From: Candidatus Pacearchaeota archaeon
Lineage (GTDB): Archaea; Nanoarchaeota; Nanoarchaeia; Pacearchaeales; GW2011-AR1
Reading direction: 5' to 3'
NCBI GenBank assembly: GCA_002690445.1
Contig: NZER01000505.1
Location: forward strand, 1-17,140
DNA: 17,140 nt
Every line of letters begins with the position of its first letter. Position 1 is the first letter of the stretch. Below, piece by piece: positions 7,786 to 14,570 of the stretch. The translations under genes and the position numbers were made by a program. Under the pieces are notes generated by a model. That model was not told the origin of the DNA. It saw only the letters and a list, made by a program, of their open reading frames with translations, and did not search any database.

Positions 7786-8573
7786 TGCGTAAAATCTGTC
7801 ATATAAGATGTAATAATAACTATTGGCAAAAATTAGATCTATCCAATTTATCTCCTCGATGGGAAAAAAATAAAAATCAGTTTAGTTATTATACACAAAT
7901 ACTAAACTTATGGGATAAAAATTTAAAAATAAAACATCTACCCTTTAGAAAACAAATTCGAGATTTAATTCTTGATCGTATTTCAGATATCGGTTATTTT
8001 GATATAATTTTAGAGAGCAACCAACATTGCGAAGAATATTTTAATAAACATACGAGTAGTGATATCTTATTTTATCAGCAAGATGATGATGACATTTTTT
8101 TATGTTTACCAAAACTCGATGAACTATCTGATGGTATTAATATTTTTAATTATTCTTTTATAGATCCAGTTGGTGGTCGTAGAAAAAAAGGTTATAAAAC
8201 TCGAGTTTTTGGTTTTGACAAACCAACACGCACAATACAAAGTAATCATAGTTTAATTTATAATAAGAATAACTATATTGATATTATAAATCATAAATTA
8301 TACAAAGCAGGTCATACTTATTATGATAAGTTGGCACAAATGTATAAAAGTACTATTTTTGATTATCCTATATCAATACAATTTTATCACTTACATAGTA
8401 TTTCTCTATGGAAACATCATTTTAGGAAATGTAAACGAAATTATACTGAAAAAGACATATTTATTGATTATGTTTCTAATTATATAAAAGAATTAGATCT
8501 TTTATGTAATACAAATAATAAAGATATACCTTTAATCAATGATATCAATAACCTTTATAAGCAATTATTATGA
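7785..8573 (+). CDS. Unknown protein, candidate glycosyltransferase with QQDDDD motif
   Basis: I do not firmly recognise this 262-residue protein. It opens with a short strand (KICHIRCNNN) and a W-x-x-L region, then has SSDILFYQQDDDDIFLCLP at about 91-109. A hydrophobic strand running into four consecutive aspartates is typical of the metal/nucleotide site of GT-A transferases and recalls the 'LDDDD' motif of putative rhamnosyltransferase-like proteins. GGRRKKGYKTRVFGF and the aromatic- and His-rich FYHLHSISLWKHHFRK stretch are other distinctive segments. No signal peptide or membrane helix is visible. It sits between a GQPR protein and a sulfotransferase-like gene with 1-base and 4-base overlaps, so a role in the same glycan pathway is likely. 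Codon use is like its neighbours. Confidence 0.6.
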   Translation: MRKICHIRCNNNYWQKLDLSNLSPRWEKNKNQFSYYTQILNLWDKNLKIKHLPFRKQIRDLILDRISDIGYFDIILESNQHCEEYFNKHTSSDILFYQQDDDDIFLCLPKLDELSDGINIFNYSFIDPVGGRRKKGYKTRVFGFDKPTRTIQSNHSLIYNKNNYIDIINHKLYKAGHTYYDKLAQMYKSTIFDYPISIQFYHLHSISLWKHHFRKCKRNYTEKDIFIDYVSNYIKELDLLCNTNNKDIPLINDINNLYKQLL

Positions 8574-9259
8574 TATATATCGGAGCATGGCATAAAACAG
8601 GTATAAACATAATAAAAAAGGTTTTCAGGATGTATAAAGAAAAGGTACCAGAGTTTGATTTTAAGTTTAAAGACAAATTAGAGCAAGGGTTTAATCATCA
8701 TATAATAGAAAATGCTAAAGCTGTACTTTGTATACGAAACCCGTATGAAACAATAATGTCAGGTATGAGATATCATCAAATTACAAAAGAGAAATGGTAC
8801 AAACGGCCTCAAGAAGAATATAATGGTTTGAGCTATCAGGAACATATATGTAATATTAATTCTATTGAAGAAAAAATATTATTTGAAATGAAAAATACAG
8901 CATTTTTAACTATTAACGCCATGTACAATCTTATAAAGGATTGTACTGAATATGAGATATATTCAAAAACAAATATCCCATATAATATAAACAAAAACAT
9001 TATTTTTTTAAAAATAGAGCAATTCTGGACCCAACAAGAACGAATTAATATAGTTAATAATATTACTTCCCATATACCGATTATAGATAAAACCATAATG
9101 ACAGACTGTATAGAAATATGTGGTAGAAAAAAATATAATAAAACACATCTAGGATTTAATTATACATATCAAGATTACTTTACTGATTCATTATATGAGG
9201 AGTTTGATAATTTATTTCCTTCCGATGTGTTTGATGTTTTAGGATATTTGCGTAAATAA
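8570..9259 (+). CDS. Sulfotransferase-like protein
   Basis: The 229-residue product looks like a small PAPS-dependent sulfotransferase. GAWHKTGINIIKKVF (5-19) is at the position of the PAPS-binding loop, which in this family usually reads 'xxPKTGTTxL'. VLCIRNPYETIMSGMRYH (52-69) fits the 3'-phosphate-binding strand and helix (IRNPxxxxxSxxxH) closely. The C-terminal part (THLGFNYTYQDYFTDSLYEEFDNLF) resembles the closing segment of such enzymes but lacks an obvious RWKK block. The expected reaction is transfer of sulfate to a glycan hydroxyl or amine. The ATG forms an ATGA overlap with the gene before. The loop is degenerate (no Thr-Thr after KTG), so activity is less certain than the fold. Confidence 0.72.
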   Translation: MIYIGAWHKTGINIIKKVFRMYKEKVPEFDFKFKDKLEQGFNHHIIENAKAVLCIRNPYETIMSGMRYHQITKEKWYKRPQEEYNGLSYQEHICNINSIEEKILFEMKNTAFLTINAMYNLIKDCTEYEIYSKTNIPYNINKNIIFLKIEQFWTQQERINIVNNITSHIPIIDKTIMTDCIEICGRKKYNKTHLGFNYTYQDYFTDSLYEEFDNLFPSDVFDVLGYLRK

Positions 9260-9265
9260 TTTATT

Positions 9266-10213
9266 ATGATACCGTCTACAAATGAGGTCAGGATAGAAAC
9301 ATCTACTGCTTGTAATGCGGGATGTGTTTTTTGCCCTCATCCCACTGAAGATTTTATTCGCAAAAGAGAAGTAATGTCTTTAGATGATTATAAATTTTAT
9401 TTAGATAAAATATTGAATGAAATAGGAGATCAAATAAAAGAAACTACATTTTCTGGGTTTGGTGAAATTTTTATAGACAAAGGAATTGTCGAAAAGATTG
9501 CTTACGCCGGCGACACCGACCTACTTATACATCTTTTAACAAACGGGTCTATGATTTCCCCAGAACGTATAGACAAAATATATGAAATTGGAGTTAAGGA
9601 TATAAGAATAAGTCTTCATACTACAAACCCAGACAGTTATGGTAGAGTCATGAATTATAAATCCTCGGGGTTTGATTTCAATTCAGTCATGAGAAATGTC
9701 AATTATGCTATTGAAAATAAACCAGAGGAAACTGATATTATAATTACAGCTGATATAGTTGAGGAGAATAAAGAAGATGTAGAACAAATGATTAAAGATT
9801 TTGAAGACAGATGTTCTCTTGAAGTTTGGTATCCTCATAACTGGGTTTATGGTAAGACCTATAGAGATAAAACTAAAGAAAATACTTTAAAAACTTGTGG
9901 CAGACCGTTTAACGGGCCTATACAAATTCAAATAGATGGAGATATAATTATGTGTTGTTTTGATTTTAATAATGAACTGGTTTTAGGTAATTTTAAACAT
10001 CAAACATTAAAAGACATATTCAACGGAGAGGTTTTTCAAGAACTTTATACTCATCACACTAATGGTACCTGCCCAGAATCAGATTTTATTTGTAATAGTT
10101 GTGATCAACTCAAAGATAAGAGCGATATTGTTATATATAACAACAGAGAAGATGATAAACAAAAACGAGCTACCCAGACTAGCACAGTATTGACTGAGTT
10201 GTGTAATGCCTGA
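9266..10213 (+). CDS. Radical SAM protein with C-terminal SPASM domain
   Basis: This 315-residue enzyme has the radical SAM signature CNAGCVFC (Cys16, Cys20, Cys23) that holds a 4Fe-4S cluster and cleaves S-adenosylmethionine. SGFGEIF (63-69) is the glycine-rich SAM-binding strand. The C-terminal SPASM region contains Cys211, an ICC-type pair at 230-231 (IIMCCFDF), and Cys269, Cys276 and Cys279 (CNSCD), enough to bind auxiliary clusters. SPASM enzymes modify peptides or carry out dehydrogenations and epimerisations on sugars and aminoglycosides. The cluster context favours a glycan or peptide-linked substrate, but this cannot be read directly. It begins 6 bases after the sulfotransferase-like gene and overlaps the FkbM gene by 8 bases. 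Confidence 0.88.
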   Translation: MIPSTNEVRIETSTACNAGCVFCPHPTEDFIRKREVMSLDDYKFYLDKILNEIGDQIKETTFSGFGEIFIDKGIVEKIAYAGDTDLLIHLLTNGSMISPERIDKIYEIGVKDIRISLHTTNPDSYGRVMNYKSSGFDFNSVMRNVNYAIENKPEETDIIITADIVEENKEDVEQMIKDFEDRCSLEVWYPHNWVYGKTYRDKTKENTLKTCGRPFNGPIQIQIDGDIIMCCFDFNNELVLGNFKHQTLKDIFNGEVFQELYTHHTNGTCPESDFICNSCDQLKDKSDIVIYNNREDDKQKRATQTSTVLTELCNA

Positions 10214-10997
10214 ACGCCAAAAGACAACACTGAGCACGGCTGGTTATCAAAAAATTTCTGACTGGTGTATTCTAGCTGATGAAGAAGATGCGACCATGCT
10301 CAGGCAGGCTAAAACCGAAATACAAAATTGTTGGTGGCATGAGGGGTATATAGATGATATTATAATACCGTATTTTTTAACATCTAATCGACGAACTGTA
10401 ATTGACGTCGGCGCTAGTTATGGTTGGATGGCTGTTTCTTTTGCAAAATATTTTGACGAAGTAAAATGTTTTGAGATTAGAGAAGATGTAAGGCATGCTC
10501 TTAGAGAAAATATTAGTAGGTTCTCTAATGTTGAAGTTTTTGATTGTGGTCTAAGTGATAGTAAGAAAAAAGTTAAATTGTCTCATCGTCCTAATACGGG
10601 TACTTCTGTTATCAATCGCAAGCGTGTTCTAGAGGAGCAAAGCCCGGAATATCCTAAAGGAGATGACATCCTCGGTTCAGCTGTAGAAGTACCTGAAGGT
10701 TCATTAGTAAATACTCTAGATAGTTATAATTTTAATAATGTAGATTGTATAAAGCTTGACATTGAAGATCACGAATATTTTGCGTTATTTGGAGCAATGG
10801 AGACTATAAAAAAATGGAAACCAGTATTAATTGTCGAAATAAGGTTTTCAAAGAAAAGACATTTCCGGTATTTTAAACCAAGACAGCGAATTTTTAAACT
10901 ATTACACTCTCTCGATTATCAAATAGTAGATGTAAGAGGTGGTGATTTTATATTTACCCATAAAAATCAAGATCCCTATAATGGTTTAGACCTGTAA
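10206..10997 (+). CDS. FkbM family SAM-dependent methyltransferase
   Basis: The 263-residue product is an FkbM-type O-methyltransferase, a family that often caps or decorates hydroxyl groups of polysaccharides and polyketides. VIDVGASYGWMAV (65-77) is the SAM-binding motif I, and CFEIRED (88-94) holds the acidic residue that contacts the SAM ribose. FkbM-specific blocks are the VNTLDSY segment (168-174) and the CIKLDIEDHEYFALFGA stretch (181-197), followed by KPVLIVEIRF (205-214). It is the last plus-strand gene of the main cluster; its 3' end overlaps the oppositely oriented gene at 10954-11904 by 44 bases. The GC content of the first 100 bases is somewhat higher than nearby. The acceptor is probably a sugar hydroxyl in this cluster's glycan. 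Confidence 0.9.
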   Translation: MPERQKTTLSTAGYQKISDWCILADEEDATMLRQAKTEIQNCWWHEGYIDDIIIPYFLTSNRRTVIDVGASYGWMAVSFAKYFDEVKCFEIREDVRHALRENISRFSNVEVFDCGLSDSKKKVKLSHRPNTGTSVINRKRVLEEQSPEYPKGDDILGSAVEVPEGSLVNTLDSYNFNNVDCIKLDIEDHEYFALFGAMETIKKWKPVLIVEIRFSKKRHFRYFKPRQRIFKLLHSLDYQIVDVRGGDFIFTHKNQDPYNGLDL

Positions 10998-11904
10998 CAT
11001 CAATTGATGTATCTTCTCCTCTATTTAACCAAGAAGCCTTGCATTTATCTTTCAGATATAAGCGAATGTATCTTCTTTTCTTTCCAATCAAATGTATGTT
11101 ATTATATATAGCTGTGTCTCCCCACAAAACGTCTTGTTTTTTATAACTTATCAAACCATCTTCTACTTTATTTACTTTATCAAAAATAAGAGTTCTCAAA
11201 TATGTTTCAAACCAAGTGTTATATAGAAAATATGCCGCAGATCTTGTCGCAGCTATAGTATTAATATCATATCTAATATTTTCATATATATTTTTGGCTT
11301 TAACTGTCACGCCTGGTATATATTCTTTTAACGGATAATATTTGAATTTGTTTTCTTCATGTATAAATTTTCGTGTTTTTAAATTTGTTACTAATGCAAG
11401 ATTTGTATCTAATTTCTCACATGGAATAATATAGTTTTCAATTTTATTTTTGGGATTTTCATAAATATAATCACTTTTTGTTCTTATAACAATATCGTAT
11501 TTAACATTGTGTTTTTGCTCATACTCTTCCATTAACATATACGCCCTTTTATTACTAAGCCATTGACCAAATTCGTATCTATCTTTATTATGTATATTTC
11601 TTAATTTTATCTTCTTACTCGCTAAAAAGATATATATGTTTTTTAATAAAAATGTTAAATCGTTTAATTTAGAATAGTCTTCAATTTTATATTTTTTAGG
11701 TTTTAAGTGATTTATATATTCTTCTAATTTATCATCGGTTACATGTTTTTCTAATTTTTCACACGCCGGGGAAAACCCCGTTACATTCCAAAAATGTATA
11801 AAAAAATCAACGTGTACGTTAGGTATATTAAATTCTTCTTTTATTCTTTTATATGTTAAATTTAAGAATCTAGGCTGAGCACATAATAAAACAGCTATTT
11901 TCAT
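10954..11904 (-). CDS. AQPR/HFWN/KSD family protein, probable glycosyltransferase
   Basis: This 316-residue member of the six-copy family is the last gene of the minus-strand block. Blocks: CAQPRF at 8-13, FFIHFWN at 34-40, YEFGQWLSNKRAY at 110-122 and YDIVIRTKSDYIY at 136-148. The usual G of GQPR is Ala here, the D of HFWD is Asn, and the RTD triad reads KSD, so it is the most diverged of its subfamily (with 6715-7785 and 14571-15848). It is the only gene in the window with a readable Shine-Dalgarno sequence. Its start overlaps the preceding minus-strand gene by four bases (ATGA), and its 3' end runs 44 bases into the FkbM gene on the other strand. Function is inferred from the GT-A-like motif and the context. 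Confidence 0.68.
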   Translation of the reverse strand: MKIAVLLCAQPRFLNLTYKRIKEEFNIPNVHVDFFIHFWNVTGFSPACEKLEKHVTDDKLEEYINHLKPKKYKIEDYSKLNDLTFLLKNIYIFLASKKIKLRNIHNKDRYEFGQWLSNKRAYMLMEEYEQKHNVKYDIVIRTKSDYIYENPKNKIENYIIPCEKLDTNLALVTNLKTRKFIHEENKFKYYPLKEYIPGVTVKAKNIYENIRYDINTIAATRSAAYFLYNTWFETYLRTLIFDKVNKVEDGLISYKKQDVLWGDTAIYNNIHLIGKKRRYIRLYLKDKCKASWLNRGEDTSIDVTGLNHYRDLDFYG

Positions 11905-12737
11905 GTTTGGATCTTCTCCTGTTTAAATTGGTCGCATTTACCTACAAATCGTGGGTGACTCTGGTGAAGAATAGGCCATACTCTAGGTACATTAGTATAA
12001 TTTAAGATATAGTTTGCTAGTTCGGCATGACTACTACCTTTCCATATTGGTTTTTTATTAGTATACATACCCATACCTATAGGTATTTTTGGAAAATTAT
12101 TAAAAATTTCATTAAAAACAGTAGTATTACTCAGCATGTAAACGTGATACATCCATGGCTCTTTACGTCGAGGAACAAGAACTAATCTCTCTACAAGTAA
12201 TGCGCTTTTCTCTGTAACATATTTACAATAAAATCTTAGTGTGCTATTAATAATTGATTCGTCGTCAAATAAGCAATCGGTTTTTAAAATGATAATTAAA
12301 TCATATTTATCTTTCTCTTTTATAACATGAAAACTTTGCGACATACTATAGAGTTGAGAGAAACATGGTGTGTTTGAATATTTTATAGCGCGTTTAATTT
12401 CTTCACACGACATAAAGTCGTTACTAGGTTTAAATTTATCTACATAAAAGTCTAATACATCTTTATTTTCAATTTTATAGTTGACTGGATTAAAGCTTTT
12501 TAATAGTTCTTCATGTTGTAAATTAGATTCAATAACACATACATCATCTAAATTAATATTCTTTTTAATTAACTTGTCAATATTTCTACATCTGCGTGTT
12601 ATATTATCCCACAAATGAAAATAAACATCTATATTAAATTTCTCTTGAGATAGTTTATTGAATTTTCTTATATTCTCAGCAGCATTATTTTGCCAATTTC
12701 TAGCTTCTCCATAAAAACATAAAGCTATATTGTACAT
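11901..12737 (-). CDS. GEAR/HLWD/KTD family protein, tandem copy B
   Basis: The 278-residue product is a paralogue of the gene immediately upstream (12737-13678). Shared blocks: CFYGEARNWQ (7-16), VYFHLWDNITRR (38-49), IKYSNTPCFSQLYSMSQSFHVI (118-139) and YDLIIILKTDCLF (145-157). The triad is K-T-D where most family members have R-T-D. SHAEL, NYILNY and VGKCDQF near the end align with the other copy. The two genes share a 137-base block with only three differences, so the duplication, or a later conversion, is recent. It lacks about 21 bases that copy A has after the HLWD block and ends soon after the GKxxQF segment, without copy A's C-terminal tail. Start and stop overlap the neighbours by 1 and 4 bases. 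A glycosyltransferase role is inferred. Confidence 0.68.
   Translation of the reverse strand: MYNIALCFYGEARNWQNNAAENIRKFNKLSQEKFNIDVYFHLWDNITRRCRNIDKLIKKNINLDDVCVIESNLQHEELLKSFNPVNYKIENKDVLDFYVDKFKPSNDFMSCEEIKRAIKYSNTPCFSQLYSMSQSFHVIKEKDKYDLIIILKTDCLFDDESIINSTLRFYCKYVTEKSALLVERLVLVPRRKEPWMYHVYMLSNTTVFNEIFNNFPKIPIGMGMYTNKKPIWKGSSHAELANYILNYTNVPRVWPILHQSHPRFVGKCDQFKQEKIQT
11916..11920 (-). promoter_or_regulatory. Shine-Dalgarno AGGAG before the 10954-11904 gene
   Basis: On the minus strand the sequence reads AGGAG followed by 11 bases and then the ATG at 11904. It lies inside the 3' end of the upstream gene. It is the only convincing Shine-Dalgarno sequence I found in the window; the spacing is longer than optimal. 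It may give this last gene its own translation start in addition to coupling through the ATGA overlap. Confidence 0.45.
12304..12440. repeat. Near-identical direct repeat, block 1, copy B
   Basis: This 137-base stretch matches 13224-13360 with only three differences (offset 920 bases). It covers the YDLIII to KPSND region of the two tandem family genes, including the YSNTPCFSQLYS block. The surrounding sequence of the two genes is much less alike, so the match is a localised patch, as expected from recent duplication with divergence around it or from gene conversion. Confidence 0.9.
12691..12737. repeat. Direct repeat, block 2 (gene start), copy B
   Basis: This 47-base stretch matches 13632-13678 with one difference. 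It encodes the first 16 residues (MYNIALCFYGEARNWQ) of both tandem genes. The offset is 941 bases, not 920, showing an indel of 21 bases between this block and block 1. Confidence 0.9.
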
Positions 12738-13678
12738 TATATTTTTTTAATTAAAATTTCTTCATTCTTTGTTCCAAGTTTCGTTGATCTGTTTTGGAAC
12801 GAAGAGCGTGGCGATCCCGCTGATTGTGGTTGTACCTCAGTTAAGACCTCTGGTATAAATTGTTTAAACTTACCTGCAAATTGTGAACCTATCGGTTGCA
12901 CTCTATTTATATTACTGTAATTTAAAACATAGTCTCCAAATTCAGCATGACTGTGACCTCTCCATTTATATTTTGACCACACTCCCATACCTATAGGTAT
13001 TTTAGGAAAGTTATTGAACAATTTGCCGAATTGCCTGGGACATGCCATCATATAGCCATGATGTATCCATACTTCTTGTCTTTTACAACGCAAACATATA
13101 GCCTCTACAAAAAGATAATTTTTGTTTGTGTTTGATACTTTGTTACAATAGTGTCTTAATATCTTATCTGTTACAGATTTGTCATTAATTTGGCAATCGG
13201 CTTTTTGAATAATAATCATATCGTATTTATCTTTCTCTTCTATAACATGAAAACTTTGCGACATACTATAGAGTTGAGAGAAACACGGAGTGTTTGAATA
13301 TTTTATAGCGCGTTTAATTTCTTCACACGACATAAAGTCGTTACTAGGTTTAAATTTATCAATATATTCATCTAGAACGCTTTTATTTTCAATTTTATAA
13401 TTAATTGGTTTATAATTTCTTAATAGCTCTTCATGCTGTAAATTAGATTCAACAACAAATACTTCGTCTAAATAATTGTTTTCTTTTATTAACTTAAGAA
13501 AGTGTTTTTCGTAATTAGGTGCTAACACGTCAAATCTACGCGTAATATCATCCCACAAATGAACATATACATCTATATTAAATTTTTCTTGAGATAATTT
13601 ATTAAATTTGTCAACAGTGGCAGCACCCTGCTGCCAATTTCTAGCTTCTCCATAAAAACATAAAGCTATATTATACAT
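12737..13678 (-). CDS. GEAR/HLWD/KAD family protein, tandem copy A with C-terminal extension
   Basis: The 313-residue paralogue of 11901-12737. Blocks: CFYGEARNWQ (7-16), VYVHLWDDITRR (37-48), YSNTPCFSQLYS (127-138) and YDMIIIQKADCQI (152-164). The family's R-T-D triad reads K-A-D, with Thr lost, which may change or weaken metal binding. The last 36 or so residues (from about 278) extend past the end of copy B and are rich in Gln, Ser, Arg and Lys. They are encoded by a patch of about 54% GC (12791-12840) that stands out from the surrounding AT-rich DNA. This tail is unlike the rest of the family here and may be a recent addition or a read-through into inserted DNA. The gene lies 5 bases after the 13684-14568 gene and shares one base with copy B. 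A transferase role is inferred. Confidence 0.67.
   Translation of the reverse strand: MYNIALCFYGEARNWQQGAATVDKFNKLSQEKFNIDVYVHLWDDITRRFDVLAPNYEKHFLKLIKENNYLDEVFVVESNLQHEELLRNYKPINYKIENKSVLDEYIDKFKPSNDFMSCEEIKRAIKYSNTPCFSQLYSMSQSFHVIEEKDKYDMIIIQKADCQINDKSVTDKILRHYCNKVSNTNKNYLFVEAICLRCKRQEVWIHHGYMMACPRQFGKLFNNFPKIPIGMGVWSKYKWRGHSHAEFGDYVLNYSNINRVQPIGSQFAGKFKQFIPEVLTEVQPQSAGSPRSSFQNRSTKLGTKNEEILIKKI
13224..13360. repeat. Near-identical direct repeat, block 1, copy A
   Basis: Partner of 12304-12440. The three differences are single-base changes near 13240, 13286 and 13289. The repeat is in the same orientation as its partner, so recombination between them would delete or duplicate about 920 bases, equal to one gene unit. 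Confidence 0.9.
13632..13678. repeat. Direct repeat, block 2 (gene start), copy A
   Basis: Partner of 12691-12737. It holds the start codon and first 16 codons of the 12737-13678 gene. The only difference is in the codon after the initiator region (ATA versus ACA context on the coding strand). Confidence 0.88.
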
Positions 13679-13683
13679 AGTGG

Positions 13684-14568
13684 TTAATAATGACTGTATT
13701 TTCTTTTTTGTTCGTTGTAGTGTTCAGGCATTTGATGTAATCTATATTTTAGAGTATCTCGTAAATATCCATGTACCTTTACTTTAGCATTGTTTAATAA
13801 TAGATTCATAAATACCGTATGGTCATTCAATACACTTAAATGTTTCCCGCCACGGTAGGTATATAGATCTGATGCAATTTTTTGTGGATAATTTTCCCAT
13901 ATGTTTTTATTTAATGTTTTTGAATTACCAAAAAATAATGAAAATTCCGGTATTATAAGAGGATTACGTTTGACACTCCATACTTCAATTTTAGGTAAAA
14001 ATATCTGTTCTTGAAAGTTAGAGTCTTTAGCTATTTTTTTAATATGCGTAAAGTCTGGCTGGCATTTAAACTCTACATCAGTCCTTGTTTTAATAATTAA
14101 ATCATATTTAATATTGTTTTTTTCTTCGTACTCTATTCTCATTAATTGATTTTTACATAAACTGTGCAACTGAGAGTAACCAGGTGTATTAGAATAGTAA
14201 ATTTGGTTTTTTAATATCTCTTTTGTATCATATCTCGGATTTGGTTCGTTTAAGCTACATACATAATCCCATATGTAATCTATTTCGTCGTCCATTTCAT
14301 TTTTATCCGCCATATGGCCAACCGTTGGTAAAAATAAATCATCTAATTCCTTCTTAGTTACATATTCAACAAACGGATCCTGAGATTTATGATTACGTTG
14401 TCTTTTTGTTACATGATCCCATATATGATAAAATACATCTAACTTAACATCACCAACCAGGCCGTAAAAGCCTTGGTATTGTTTTATATCTTCACGGAAT
14501 TTTTTTAAGCTAGCAGCACCGTATTTTTTCATGCGAGGCTCACCACATATACATATTGCAACATTCAT
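13684..14568 (-). CDS. GEPR/HIWD/RTD family protein, probable glycosyltransferase
   Basis: This 294-residue protein is in the same subfamily as the two tandem copies downstream but much more diverged, and is likely their ancestral-type relative. Blocks: CICGEPRMKKYGAAS (6-20), LDVFYHIWDHVTKR (43-56), IYYSNTPGYSQLHSL (123-137) and YDLIIKTRTDVEF (155-167). It keeps the canonical RTD triad, so if the family is metal-dependent this copy is a good candidate for activity. Compared with the GQPR subfamily it has an extra Asp/Glu-rich stretch (about 85-112) between the WD and YSNTP blocks. It starts two bases after the stop of 14571-15848 and lies 5 bases upstream of copy A. No signal peptide or membrane helix is seen. 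Confidence 0.7.
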   Translation of the reverse strand: MNVAICICGEPRMKKYGAASLKKFREDIKQYQGFYGLVGDVKLDVFYHIWDHVTKRQRNHKSQDPFVEYVTKKELDDLFLPTVGHMADKNEMDDEIDYIWDYVCSLNEPNPRYDTKEILKNQIYYSNTPGYSQLHSLCKNQLMRIEYEEKNNIKYDLIIKTRTDVEFKCQPDFTHIKKIAKDSNFQEQIFLPKIEVWSVKRNPLIIPEFSLFFGNSKTLNKNIWENYPQKIASDLYTYRGGKHLSVLNDHTVFMNLLLNNAKVKVHGYLRDTLKYRLHQMPEHYNEQKRKYSHY

Positions 14569-14570
14569 TT

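Noticed and set aside
10997..11010. Perfect 14-base palindrome ACATCAATTGATGT just after the FkbM stop, with a similar one at 16896-16909, at the two ends of the minus-strand block
   Set aside because: In DNA of about 30% GC a few 14-base palindromes are expected by chance in 17 kb, the two sequences differ, and one lies in coding sequence, so I do not call them recombination sites. There is no T-run, so the first is not called a terminator.
11767..11780. GC hairpin CGGGG-AAAA-CCCCG
   Set aside because: It lies inside the 10954-11904 gene, has no T-run and codes for residues aligned with other family members (VTGFSP), so it is probably just coding sequence.
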